Source of the DNA: CAZNPL01 sp964574815
GTDB lineage: Bacteria; Planctomycetota; Phycisphaerae; UBA1845
Direction of reading: 5' to 3'
Length of the DNA: 64,000 nucleotides
NCBI GenBank assembly: GCA_964574815.1
Contig: CAZNPL010000005.1
Location: 62,001-126,000, forward strand
This document shows positions 44,064 to 53,017 of this stretch, in pieces. Position 1 is the stretch's first letter, and the number at the start of each line of letters is the position of its first letter. Below the pieces are notes generated by a model that was not told the DNA's origin, did not search any database, and saw only the letters and a list, made by a program, of their open reading frames with translations. The translations under genes were made by a program, and so were the position numbers.

Positions 44064-45438
44064 AATCTGGGCGATCGCCCGACAGACCATCGCCGAGAGC
44101 ATTCGAATGAAGATCGCACTGATCTTCATCGCCGTGATCGGTCTGATTCTGGTCGGCCTTCCGTTTTCTCTGCGAGACGAGAGTTCGGTGAGCGGTGCGG
44201 TTCAATCGTTTCTCTCGTTTTCGCTGGGTTCGCTGGGCTTTCTGCTGGCCCTGTTGACGATCTTCCTGTCGCGGTCGCTGTCGGATGAGATGGTGAACCG
44301 TCAGATCCTGATCCTCATGAGCAAGCCGATCCCGCGGTGGCAATTCGTGGCGGGAAAGTGGGTGGGCATCACGGCGATCAACTTAAGCCTGCTCGCGGCG
44401 ACGGGCGTGTTCGTCTACGGGACGGCAAGAGTGATGGCCCGGATGGAGCCGCGGGACGAACTGGATCGCGAGCGGGTGACACAGGAGGTTCTGACGGCCC
44501 GCCACGCGACGTCGTGCACGCCTCCGGATTTTCGTGCGGTCGCTGAAGACATGTTTCGCGAACGTCTGGAGCAGGGGGTTTACGCCGAGGCCTTGGACCT
44601 GCAACCGCAGCAGGAGAAGGCACGTATTGCCAGGGAGTTGGAGGCAAGCTGGCGTACGATATCGACGATGGAGGCGCGCCGTTTCGATTTCGAGAACATT
44701 CGTTGCGAGCGCAGCCCCAACAAGTACCTCCAGGTGCGTTACCTGGCTGAGGTCTGGAGCTACGCCCCTGATGAGATTCTTCGCGTCGAGTTTCTGGTGG
44801 GCAATCCGGACAAGGGCACGCCGGTCTACCGCGTCCTTCGCCGGGACATCATCGGCCGATACCACACCTTTTCGGTGCCTACCGACGCGGTGGCGCCGGA
44901 CCGAACGTTGACGGTGGTACTGAACAACCAGAACCCGTTTCCGGGCGAGCCGCAGCCGAGAAACACGATCGCACTGAAGTCGACGGATGACGTGCAGGTG
45001 CTGTTCAAGGTCGGCACGTTCGGCGGAAACCTGGTGCGGCAACTTGCGCTGCTGGCATGCAAGCTGATCTTTCTGGGCGCCTTCGCTCTGCTGACGACGT
45101 GTCTGTTTTCGTTCCCGGTATCGTGCCTTCTGTGCTTTACGTTTCTCGCACTGGCGACCATGTCGGGGTTTCTGGAAGACGCGATCGTCTTTTTCGACGA
45201 CTGGGGCACTCAGGGGGTGTTCAAGATCATCGTCGAGAATTTGTATGACGTTTTGTTCTTTCTGATTCCGAACTTCTCGGAATACGACGGCCTGCCCCTG
45301 TTGGTTGACGGCCGCAACGTGACGCTGCGGTGGGTGCTCTCGGGAATCGTGAACCTCGTGTTGGTGGGGACATTCGCGGTGCTCTTGACGGCTTGCGTAC
45401 TGTTTCATCGGCGTGAGGTGGCGGAGGTGTCGGTGTGA
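44056..45438 (+). CDS. ABC-2 type transporter permease with large soluble insert
   Basis: This 460-residue protein overlaps the ATPase gene by eight bases, so the two are coupled. It has an N-terminal ABC-2 helix set (IALIFIAVIGLILVGLPF, then LGFLLALLTIFLSRSLSDEM, MVNRQILILMSKPIPRWQF) with the RQILILMSKP exporter motif. A soluble insert of about 170 residues holds the charged region DPRDELDRERVTQEVL-like and the EARRFDFENIRCERSPNKYL stretch. Four or five C-terminal helices follow. The insert is unusual for ABC-2 permeases and probably faces outside. It would pair with the ATPase and possibly with the divergent permease at 37042. Confidence 0.88.
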   Translation: MTRIWAIARQTIAESIRMKIALIFIAVIGLILVGLPFSLRDESSVSGAVQSFLSFSLGSLGFLLALLTIFLSRSLSDEMVNRQILILMSKPIPRWQFVAGKWVGITAINLSLLAATGVFVYGTARVMARMEPRDELDRERVTQEVLTARHATSCTPPDFRAVAEDMFRERLEQGVYAEALDLQPQQEKARIARELEASWRTISTMEARRFDFENIRCERSPNKYLQVRYLAEVWSYAPDEILRVEFLVGNPDKGTPVYRVLRRDIIGRYHTFSVPTDAVAPDRTLTVVLNNQNPFPGEPQPRNTIALKSTDDVQVLFKVGTFGGNLVRQLALLACKLIFLGAFALLTTCLFSFPVSCLLCFTFLALATMSGFLEDAIVFFDDWGTQGVFKIIVENLYDVLFFLIPNFSEYDGLPLLVDGRNVTLRWVLSGIVNLVLVGTFAVLLTACVLFHRREVAEVSV

Positions 45439-45467
45439 CTCCGGGGGAGAGTCTGCGAGTTTAACTT

Positions 45468-47447
45468 ATGTCGAGCACGGCCGAATATCAGATACCCGAA
45501 TACCTCGTCCGGCGCGAAGCGGCCAAAACGACTGACCGTCTGGTGCAGGTGCTGGCACTGGCGGGCGCAGTGGCGTGCGTGGTGGCGGCGTCTTTTCTGG
45601 TGGAGCCGATCGACGCGACGCGGAGGGAGTATCAGTTGACGCTGGACCCGGAGACGACCCGGGGTCTGCCTCCGGACATGGCACTGTTGACCAAGACGGG
45701 GACATTTCGAGCGCTGGCGATCGACTTTGCTTTTATCCGGGCGGAGAAGCTGAAGCAGGAGGGCAAGTACTACGAGCTGGACAAGCTGTCCACGTTGATC
45801 TGCAAGCTGTCGCCGCGTTTCCCGACGGTCTGGGCATACTGCGCGTGGAACCAGGCGTACAACATCAGCGTGACGCAGTACTCTCCGGAAGGGCGCTGGT
45901 ACTGGGTGAAGAACGGGATCGAGCTGCTGCGCAAGGAGGGGATTCCGTACAACCCGAAGTCGGTGAGCCTCTACAAGGAACTGGCGTGGATCTTCTGGCA
46001 CAAGGTCGGCGACTTCCTCGACGACCAACACTGGAACTACAAGAAGGAACTGGCGATCGAAGTCGAGCGGGTGTTGGGGCAACCGCCGACCGGCACGAGC
46101 GAAGAGGAAGTCATCGCCTGGTTCCGGCAGATCACGGAGTCACCGTCGAGTCTGGAGATTCTGTTGGAGCAGGACCAGGCGGCTGCGGCATTCGTGTCGG
46201 AGCTGGCAGAGGTGGGGCTTTCTCCCGACCGATCGCTCCTGGAGTTCGTGGCGCGACACTTGCGAAGCCAACGCGAGATCGACCGGGTGTTGGAACCCCT
46301 GGAGGAAGATTACGAGCGAACGCCGCACGAGGCCCGGGTGGAGTTGCTGGCGGACCCGGAGTGGGCCGACGCCCGGGACCGGCTGCTGGCGTGCCTTCGC
46401 AAGTTCGAGCTGCATGAGCAGTTCAATATGGACGCCGGGTGGATGCTTCAACTGATGGAGGATTACGGTCCGCTCGACTGGCGGTCGCCGTTCTCGCACA
46501 CGCTGTACTGGGGGACGCGCGGCGACGTGCTGACCAAGGGCACGATCAACCTGAACCCGAACGACTCGATGAACGTCGTCCGCTACATCTTCTTCGCACT
46601 CGACCAGAGCGTGAAGCGCGGCAAGATGGTGCTGGAGGCGGACTTCGACGAGCCGACCCGCTCGTTCCTGGAGCTCCTTCCCGACTCGCGGTTCATTCCG
46701 CATCTCCACGAAACGTATCTGCGGCTGGGCGAAGAGCAGTTCGGCGATCACCCTGATTTCATACCTGGTACGGCGGGTCCCAATTACATGAACGGGCACT
46801 TCACGTTCCTGGGCGACTGGATACAGCAGTTGTACTTCGAGGGCGGCAGCCGAAACATGGAGCTGGCCCGGGAATACTACGCTTACCTGCGGCAATACAA
46901 TCGCAACGACGACGGCTCGCCCAAGGAGCAGTACATGCAGCCGCTGGACGAGTTCGTCATGCGGGATTTCAAGGACTCCCTCATCAGTTTCAAGCAGGCG
47001 AATATGATCATTGGTGCCTGGATAGAAAGGTCGCTGAAGTACCTGAGCATCGGGGACGCGGATACAAGCGTGCGATCGATGGAGATCGCCAAGGAAGCGT
47101 GGAGGTACTACATGAAGGAAAAGGGGGTCGATCCGGGCAAGACAGGACGCCGAAGCCTTCCCCCCTTGATCAACATGCGTGCCGGCGTCGCAATCCACTT
47201 CTTCCAAGACCCCGCAATCGTCGCGATTCACAAGAGGAATCTGTGGCACGGCCTGGATACCAGGACTCGGCAGATGATTTACGACCACCTGTCGGAGTAC
47301 TTCGCGGAACTGTCGGCCGAACACGATCCGCCGTGGGACATCAACAAGGCCTTCCCGGAGCCACCCGGCATGGAAGAATTCCGCGCCCGGCAGCCGGAGA
47401 AACCCCTGCCGCAAGAGAACATTGGCACCGGGGAGAAGGCCTACTGA
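45468..47447 (+). CDS. Membrane-anchored helical-repeat protein (TPR-like) of the SPFH-ABC cluster
   Basis: The 659-residue protein has one N-terminal helix (LVQVLALAGAVACVVAASFLV) and a long extracytoplasmic region. Its first part contains AIDFAFIRAEKLKQEGKYYE, then LICKLSPRFPTVWAYCAWNQ and AYNISVTQYSPEGRWYWVKN, the pattern of TPR-like proteins in which each repeat starts with a Tyr-rich helix. Later sections are less regular and include GTINLNPNDSMNVVRYIFFA. Ribosome site is unclear (a gap of 29 bases after the permease). It is probably the last gene of the operon. It might be the assembly scaffold or substrate receptor, but there is no direct evidence. Confidence 0.8.
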   Translation: MSSTAEYQIPEYLVRREAAKTTDRLVQVLALAGAVACVVAASFLVEPIDATRREYQLTLDPETTRGLPPDMALLTKTGTFRALAIDFAFIRAEKLKQEGKYYELDKLSTLICKLSPRFPTVWAYCAWNQAYNISVTQYSPEGRWYWVKNGIELLRKEGIPYNPKSVSLYKELAWIFWHKVGDFLDDQHWNYKKELAIEVERVLGQPPTGTSEEEVIAWFRQITESPSSLEILLEQDQAAAAFVSELAEVGLSPDRSLLEFVARHLRSQREIDRVLEPLEEDYERTPHEARVELLADPEWADARDRLLACLRKFELHEQFNMDAGWMLQLMEDYGPLDWRSPFSHTLYWGTRGDVLTKGTINLNPNDSMNVVRYIFFALDQSVKRGKMVLEADFDEPTRSFLELLPDSRFIPHLHETYLRLGEEQFGDHPDFIPGTAGPNYMNGHFTFLGDWIQQLYFEGGSRNMELAREYYAYLRQYNRNDDGSPKEQYMQPLDEFVMRDFKDSLISFKQANMIIGAWIERSLKYLSIGDADTSVRSMEIAKEAWRYYMKEKGVDPGKTGRRSLPPLINMRAGVAIHFFQDPAIVAIHKRNLWHGLDTRTRQMIYDHLSEYFAELSAEHDPPWDINKAFPEPPGMEEFRARQPEKPLPQENIGTGEKAY

Positions 47448-47744
47448 CGGCAGAGGCGTCGAGCGCCGCGCGGGCTCGTGCAATCTGAACCTGTTTCATG
47501 AGCGCGTCGTTGTCTCTCCCCCCCACGGCATTGGCCCTTCCGGGCGTCTGGCACGCATTTTTCAGGCCGGGTCAGACGCGCGGCGTGAGGTCCTGTAGCA
47601 TGACGCATGTCCGCGGCGCACCACCACACGGTGCGCCGCGGCGTCACCCGCAAGCCGTGATGCTGCGAATCTTTGCGGTGATGGGCCGCCTCGCATGAAT
47701 GATACCGCCGAGCGGCAAACGGTGGCCGGGGGCACAGGGTGCGT
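47448..47744. other. Convergent intergenic region of about 300 bases
   Basis: This separates the end of the cluster from the next minus-strand gene. No gene with support was seen. A transcription terminator for one or both sides would be expected here, but none is clear. Confidence 0.4.
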
Positions 47745-48278
47745 CTATCGCTCGGGTCTGCCGCCTGCCTCGGCGCTGGCGTCTTTGACCAGCGAGATGA
47801 TGCGATCGTAGAGGAAGTCCGCGAAGCCCTGCTCAGTCAATACCTGGCTGCGAAGCATCGGGCCGCCCGTCACGGTGCCACCGCGTCCACTGATACGCCG
47901 CGTCTCCTGAAAGGCGATTCCCTCGTGCACAACCGTTCCGTCCAGAATGAGGCGGTGATCCTCGTAGTTGATCTCGATGGAGAGTGTCCGCCCACCCCCG
48001 AGGAAGTCGGATGCGTCGACGGCGACGTCGATTCCCCGGTCGCGGTATCGCTCCGCAACAGTGTTGGAAACGGGGATGAGGCGTTCTGCGAACTGCTCTC
48101 GGAGGGCCTCGACGGGCGACTTAGGCTGGGGGCTCGGCGGCGGAGGAGAGTCGGAGCTCGTGGCTTGACCAGCCAGCAGGGCGTCGAGCGTGCCCTTCAA
48201 GACGCTCGCCTCCGGATCGCTGGATTGGCCCCGGCCATGCCTGCGGTGCAGTTCGTCTCGACTGATCGGACCTGGCAC
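47745..48278 (-). CDS. Hypothetical protein with a Pro-rich linker
   Basis: The 177-residue protein has an N-terminal charged segment, a Ser/Pro-rich linker (SSDSPPPPSPQPKS), and a C-terminal folded domain with SIEINYEDHRLILDGTVVHE. It has no membrane helix or signal peptide. The codon pattern supports coding. I do not recognise the family, and the neighbours do not help. It is divergent from the FHA-GAF kinase. Confidence 0.65.
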   Translation of the reverse strand: MPGPISRDELHRRHGRGQSSDPEASVLKGTLDALLAGQATSSDSPPPPSPQPKSPVEALREQFAERLIPVSNTVAERYRDRGIDVAVDASDFLGGGRTLSIEINYEDHRLILDGTVVHEGIAFQETRRISGRGGTVTGGPMLRSQVLTEQGFADFLYDRIISLVKDASAEAGGRPER

Positions 48279-48703
48279 AATGATCGCCCTTAGTGATTGG
48301 AGACGGCCGGCGCGGTCTCCTCAACCGCTCGAAGCTCGACCTTTCGTTGGAGGTCTGCTGTTCCGCAACCTCGGCGCACTCCCACCCGTGCCTTGAATTT
48401 GTCGGCCCGGGGCTGACGGGGCTTTAGCACGGGTCTGCGAGTCGGGCTCGGGCCGTGCCGATAAGAGATGGGGTACTGCGGCGGACGGTCCAGGCGCCGC
48501 GGGTCAGCCGCCCCGGCATGCGTGGCGTCCAAATTGACACGTGACGGCGGCGGATCTAGAATTAGCGTGAATGGTGAGAAAACGCGTCGGCACAAGCGTG
48601 TTCATATAAGACCAACTCGGGGCAACGGTATAGACTCGGTGCCATCTCACGCCGGGGCGTGTGATTGAGCCGCCCCTTTACCCGAGGGGAGGGTGTTGAC
48701 GTC
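48279..48703. other. Divergent intergenic region of about 425 bases
   Basis: This lies upstream of both the hypothetical protein and the histidine kinase gene and should hold their promoters. No further gene was supported. I saw no clear repeat in it. Confidence 0.4.
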
Positions 48704-50374
48704 GTGCCCAGGCTCTATGTGCTTCAAGGTCCCGACAAAGGGCAGACCTTCCACGCGAGTGACGATCCCCTGGTGCTGGGTCGTTACTCGGAACAGGCTC
48801 CTCTGACCGACCATTCCATCTCCAGGAACCACGCCCAACTACGGCGAGTCAACGGCTCCTGGTCGATCGAGGATTGCCACAGCTCGAACGGAACCTACGT
48901 CAACGGGATGCGGATTCACAGCCCGACGCGCGTTCGCCACGGAGATCAGATCCGTCTCGGAGGAACGCTGCTGGTTTTCACGGGTGACGATTCGATTCCG
49001 GACTTTGCCGACGCCAAACGCGCGCTGGACGTGGTCGACCTGAACGGCATTCAGCCCGAGGTGGATTCTTCGATCCTGGCGAGCGCAGCGGCCAACGACG
49101 ACAGCGTCATACTGGCGTCGCCCGAGACGTCCGAAGCGGTTCATTCATGGAACGTCATTTATCAGATCGCCGAAACGATCGGTACGTTCGTCTCGGTCGA
49201 CGACTTTCTGAACCGCATGACGGACATCATCTTCAGGCACCTCCATGTGGACCGGATTTTTGTTTTGATGCGGGAGGAGCAGAGCGGTAAGCTCGAGCCT
49301 CGAATCGTCCGCTGCCGCTCGAAGAAAGACAATGAAAAAGTGACGATCGCCACGTCGCGAAGCGTCATCAAACACATTCTGGAAACGAAAGAAGGCGTTT
49401 TGTGCGCCAACGCGCAGAACGACGCCCGGTTCGGTGCCAGTGCAAAGGACAGCAGTCTGCACCGCCTGGGATTGCGCAGCGTGATTTGCGTACCGATCCT
49501 GGCTCACGAGGAAGTCGTGGGCATCATCCACTTCGACTGCAACATGGCCCATCACACCTACTCGCAGTCGCAACTACTGCTGGCGACCACGATCGGCAGG
49601 ATGGCAGGGATGGCGGTTGAAAACGCCCGGTTAATGGAATCACGCATGCGCCACGAGCGGCTGGCCGCGGTGGGCGAGACGGTGGCCCATCTTTCCCACA
49701 CGATTCGCAACATCCTGCAGGGGATGGGGAGCGGCGCGGACGTGATCGAGATGGGTCTGAGGCGAGGAAGTCTCGAAAACGTCGGGGCAGGCTGGCAGAT
49801 CGTTCAGCGTAACGTGGACCGCATTTACCGGTTGGCCTCGAACATGCTGACCTTCAGCAAGGATCGCCAGCCGCAGGTCGAGATGGCCCAACTCAACGTG
49901 GTCGTCGAGGAGGTCATCGTGCTGTGCCGCCGGCAGGCAGACGATAAGGGTGTTGCGCTGGTGTTCGAGCCGGAGGAGATGCCGGCTATTCCGTTGGATG
50001 TGGACGGTATTCACCAAGTCGCGTCCAACGTTATCATCAATGCGATCGACGCTGCGCCGCGGGACACGGGTCGCGTCGTGGTCAAAACACACTACGACCG
50101 TGACGGCGAGAGCGCGGTGCTGTCGATCTCGGACAACGGGCCGGGAATCCCCGAGGACGATCTCGGTCTGATCTTCAATGCATTTCATTCGACCAAGGGA
50201 CAGCGCGGCACCGGGCTCGGTCTTGCCGCGGCCAAGAAGATCGTGGAGGAGCTTTCCGGCCGGATTGAAGTGAGCAGTTCATTGGAAGGAACGACTTTTG
50301 ACATTCGGCTTCGGACGGTCTTCAAGGAGTTGGAGGACTCGGAGAAAACGCACGGTCCGCCGCAGTCGAAGTAA
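48704..50374 (+). CDS. FHA-GAF sensor histidine kinase
   Basis: About 556 residues, starting at GTG with GGGGAGGG ten bases upstream. The N-terminal FHA domain, which binds phosphothreonine, has LGRYSEQAPLTDHSISRNHA, with the conserved Arg and the SxxH motif, and CHSSNGTYVNG. A GAF domain follows (VSVDDFLNRMTDIIFRHLHV onward to about residue 310). The kinase part has the H-box region VGETVAHLSHTIRNILQGMG, the N box NVIINAIDAAP, and the ATP lid SISDNGPGIPEDD, with GTGLGLAAAKKIVEELSG. It is soluble with no transmembrane helix. The FHA domain may link it to one of the Ser/Thr kinases. No response regulator is nearby. Confidence 0.93.
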   Translation: MPRLYVLQGPDKGQTFHASDDPLVLGRYSEQAPLTDHSISRNHAQLRRVNGSWSIEDCHSSNGTYVNGMRIHSPTRVRHGDQIRLGGTLLVFTGDDSIPDFADAKRALDVVDLNGIQPEVDSSILASAAANDDSVILASPETSEAVHSWNVIYQIAETIGTFVSVDDFLNRMTDIIFRHLHVDRIFVLMREEQSGKLEPRIVRCRSKKDNEKVTIATSRSVIKHILETKEGVLCANAQNDARFGASAKDSSLHRLGLRSVICVPILAHEEVVGIIHFDCNMAHHTYSQSQLLLATTIGRMAGMAVENARLMESRMRHERLAAVGETVAHLSHTIRNILQGMGSGADVIEMGLRRGSLENVGAGWQIVQRNVDRIYRLASNMLTFSKDRQPQVEMAQLNVVVEEVIVLCRRQADDKGVALVFEPEEMPAIPLDVDGIHQVASNVIINAIDAAPRDTGRVVVKTHYDRDGESAVLSISDNGPGIPEDDLGLIFNAFHSTKGQRGTGLGLAAAKKIVEELSGRIEVSSSLEGTTFDIRLRTVFKELEDSEKTHGPPQSK

Positions 50375-50501
50375 CTTCCGCTTCGATTCTCAATCCAATG
50401 ATGCCACAGCACTGGCGGGTCCGCCTCTGGCGGACCAGTGGCACTCGGCGTTCGCCACTCTGCGCACGGGCACCCATTCGAACCCTTGCCGCCAGGGGGC
50501 A

Positions 50502-51227
50502 TTACTTGGGAAGCGGGATGCCCAGCCTTTGCATGACGAGTTGCAGGTCGGACCAAGCCTTGCGCTTTTCGGCCGGATTGCGCAGCAGATAGGCCGGATG
50601 GTAGGTCGGCATGAGCGGCACCGGTTCACCCACCATGGGAGTGCCTGAGATGTAGAAATCGTGAAACCGGCCACGGAGTCGACCGATCGATTCGTGCGTG
50701 TCGAGCAGGAGCCGTGCGGCCGGCGCCCCTAGGGCGACGATCACCTCGGGTTCAATGATCGAAAGCTGTTCGAGCAAATACGGACCGCAGGCGGCGACCT
50801 CGTCGGCGGCGGGGTCTCTGTTGTCTGGAGGGCGGCATTTGAGCACGTTGCAGATGTAAACTTCCTCGCGCCGAAGCTTCATGGCGTCGATCATGCGGTC
50901 CAGCAATTGTCCCGCCCGGCCGACAAAGGGAATACCCTGGCGATCCTCTTCGAATCCGGGGGCCTCGCCAACGAAGGCGAGACGGGCCACCGGGCTGCCC
51001 GCGCCGAACACGGTGTTCGTACGGTTGTGACAAAGTTCGCACTTGGTGCAGCCGGAGACGTGTTGGGCATCGAGGCGGGCGAGGGCCTCGGCCCTCGCCT
51101 GCACAACGTCCGGATCGGTCCGCGCGTCGCGTGGGGGCGGTAGCGGCACGTGGCGGACGCCGAACAACCGGTCGCTATCGAGTTGCTGAATCAACGCTTG
51201 GCGAACCTCTGATTTGGTACCGTCCAT
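50502..51227 (-). CDS. Family 4 uracil-DNA glycosylase (iron-sulfur)
   Basis: This enzyme removes uracil from DNA. The protein has the 4Fe-4S cysteines CTKCELC at the N-terminal side and CNVLKCRPP and ACGPYL in the middle. The uracil-binding motif is GEAPGFEEDRQGIPFVGRAG. The C-terminal leucine-loop region contains PLMPTYHPAYLLRNPAEKRK. The start at 51227 has a strong ribosome site (GGAGGAG). The length of about 241 residues is normal. The gene is divergent from the alpha/beta hydrolase by 136 bases. Confidence 0.95.
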   Translation of the reverse strand: MDGTKSEVRQALIQQLDSDRLFGVRHVPLPPPRDARTDPDVVQARAEALARLDAQHVSGCTKCELCHNRTNTVFGAGSPVARLAFVGEAPGFEEDRQGIPFVGRAGQLLDRMIDAMKLRREEVYICNVLKCRPPDNRDPAADEVAACGPYLLEQLSIIEPEVIVALGAPAARLLLDTHESIGRLRGRFHDFYISGTPMVGEPVPLMPTYHPAYLLRNPAEKRKAWSDLQLVMQRLGIPLPK

Positions 51228-51363
51228 GGCCTCTCCTCCGAACGCTGCGCGGTTGCGCGCCGGCTTCAATACGGGTTACGGGATTGTAAACGCAACGCTG
51301 AATTCACGAAACCGGGCCGGTCGGCGTGCATGGTCGCGGCGTCGAGTTTATGATGGCACGACG

Positions 51364-52233
51364 GTGTTTGAGGAACTGCAAATCACCTTGCCGGACGGTT
51401 ACAAGGCCTATGCGCGATTGTTCCGCGCATCCCCCTGTCGTGGCGGCGTGCTGTTCGTTCATGGCATCCAGTCGCATTGCGGCTGGTTCGAGGCCTCCGG
51501 CACGCGACTGGCTCAGGCGGGATTCACGGTGCTGCAGTACGATCGCCGCGGGTCTGGCCGCAACACTGCGGATAAGGGGCACGCCGAGTCGGCGTCGCAG
51601 CTTATCGAGGACGCACTGACGTGTGCGGACGTGCTGCAGGAGAAGACGGGATTCGATCAGCACCATCTTGTCGGCATAAGCTGGGGCGGGAAACTGGTTG
51701 CAGCGGTGCACGCTACCAAGGCCGAACGAACCGCGTCGCTCACGCTGGTGACACCGGGGCTGTTTCCGATCGTCGGCGTATCGAAAGCGGAAATGTTCCG
51801 GATTGGCATGTCGATGGTCGCCGCTCCGGAGCGGCTGTACGATATTCCCTTGAACGACCCGGAGCTGTTCACCAGCGTCCCGGATCGCATCGAGTACCTT
51901 CGGCAGGACCCGTATCAGATCCACCAAGCCACGGCGGGGTTTTATCTGGCCTCGCGACGAATGGACAAGATCGTTGGCAAGCTCGACAAGGCGTCGCCGG
52001 TACCGATTCACTTGGTGCTGGCCGAGGACGAGCACATCATCGACAACGAGAAGACGCGAACGTTCATCCGCGACTTGAATTGGCCGGCCACCGCCATCAC
52101 GACCTACCGCAACTCGCGGCACACGCTGGAATTCGATCCCGATCGCGAGGCGTATCTGGAGGATCTTTGTGCGTGGATGAGCGATCCGGTGGCGTTCGCG
52201 ACGGGAGAGGTCTCGATGCCGCCCGGGCGGTGA
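51364..52233 (+). CDS. Alpha/beta hydrolase, monoglyceride lipase-like
   Basis: The protein has the nucleophile elbow GISWGGK, an oxyanion region FVHGIQSHCGWFEASG, an acid residue in LAEDEHIIDN, and the catalytic His in SRHTLEF. The core order fits a serine hydrolase acting on esters, such as a lysophospholipase or monoacylglycerol lipase. The start is uncertain. I chose GTG at 51364 because sequence upstream does not look coding; it has no clear ribosome site. The expected length of about 289 residues is normal. No operon partner is visible, and the substrate is unknown. Confidence 0.85.
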   Translation: MFEELQITLPDGYKAYARLFRASPCRGGVLFVHGIQSHCGWFEASGTRLAQAGFTVLQYDRRGSGRNTADKGHAESASQLIEDALTCADVLQEKTGFDQHHLVGISWGGKLVAAVHATKAERTASLTLVTPGLFPIVGVSKAEMFRIGMSMVAAPERLYDIPLNDPELFTSVPDRIEYLRQDPYQIHQATAGFYLASRRMDKIVGKLDKASPVPIHLVLAEDEHIIDNEKTRTFIRDLNWPATAITTYRNSRHTLEFDPDREAYLEDLCAWMSDPVAFATGEVSMPPGR

Positions 52234-52252
52234 GCGGGTTGGCCGCGAGTTG

Positions 52253-53014
52253 CTATCGAAGTATCGCCACCGCGTTGCGGAAGATGCGAAGGCCGTCGGG
52301 CTCGTGGTCTTGACGCGTCCAGCAGGGGTTCTGGGTCCGACGAACATGCCGTTCGGGGTGGGGCATGAGGCCGAGGACGCGGCCGGTGGCGTCGGTCAGG
52401 CCGGCAATCGAGCCCATGCTACCGCTGGGGTTGGCGGGAAAGTCCATGGCGTCGCCTTGGTCGTCCACGTAGCAGAAAGCCACGTGCCCACGGGCTCGCA
52501 GCTCGGCGAGGATCGATTCATCTCTGGCGACCATTCGCCCTTCGGCGTGGGCGGCAGGAAGTGAGAGCGGGGCGTCGTCAAGAAAAACGCACTTTTGCGT
52601 TCGCGGCGCGATCCGGACCCATCGGTCCTCATAGCGTCCGCGCGTGTTGGCCGTGAGCGTGAGACTTGAAGCATCGAAGGGTTCGCCGGGCAGTAGACCC
52701 GCGCCGAGCAGAACCTGGAAACCGTTGCAGATGCCAAGGACGAGGCCTTCTTTGCCGATGAACGCCCGCAAGTGGTCTTCCAGGTACAACTTCAGCTCGG
52801 TTGCGAAAATCCTGCCGGCTGCGATGTCGTCGCCGTACGAGAAGCCTCCGGGGATGGTGAGAACCTGGAAATCGTTCAAATAGGCGGGGCGATTGATCAG
52901 GGCCTCGACGTGGACGATAGCGGGTTCGGCACCGACGAGCTCCCAGGCGAAGGCGGTCTCCGCTTCGCAGTTGGTGCCGGGAGCACGAAGGATGAGCACG
53001 CGTACAGACGGCAC
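52253..53014 (-). CDS. purQ: Phosphoribosylformylglycinamidine synthase subunit PurQ
   Basis: PurQ supplies ammonia from glutamine for the FGAM synthase step of purine synthesis. It is a class I glutamine amidotransferase with the nucleophile in LGICNGFQVLLGAGLL and the His/Glu pair in MPHPERH. The region TIPGGFSYGDDIAAGRIFA matches the family. The 253-residue length is somewhat greater than usual. It starts three bases after the purL stop, so the two are in one operon. The PurS component is not separate here; its equivalents are in the long PurL. Confidence 0.95.
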   Translation of the reverse strand: MPSVRVLILRAPGTNCEAETAFAWELVGAEPAIVHVEALINRPAYLNDFQVLTIPGGFSYGDDIAAGRIFATELKLYLEDHLRAFIGKEGLVLGICNGFQVLLGAGLLPGEPFDASSLTLTANTRGRYEDRWVRIAPRTQKCVFLDDAPLSLPAAHAEGRMVARDESILAELRARGHVAFCYVDDQGDAMDFPANPSGSMGSIAGLTDATGRVLGLMPHPERHVRRTQNPCWTRQDHEPDGLRIFRNAVAILR

Positions 53015-53017
53015 CAG

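Noticed and set aside
37042..47447. Prophage or integrative element
   Set aside because: No integrase, tail or att-like repeats were seen, and base composition does not shift relative to neighbours.
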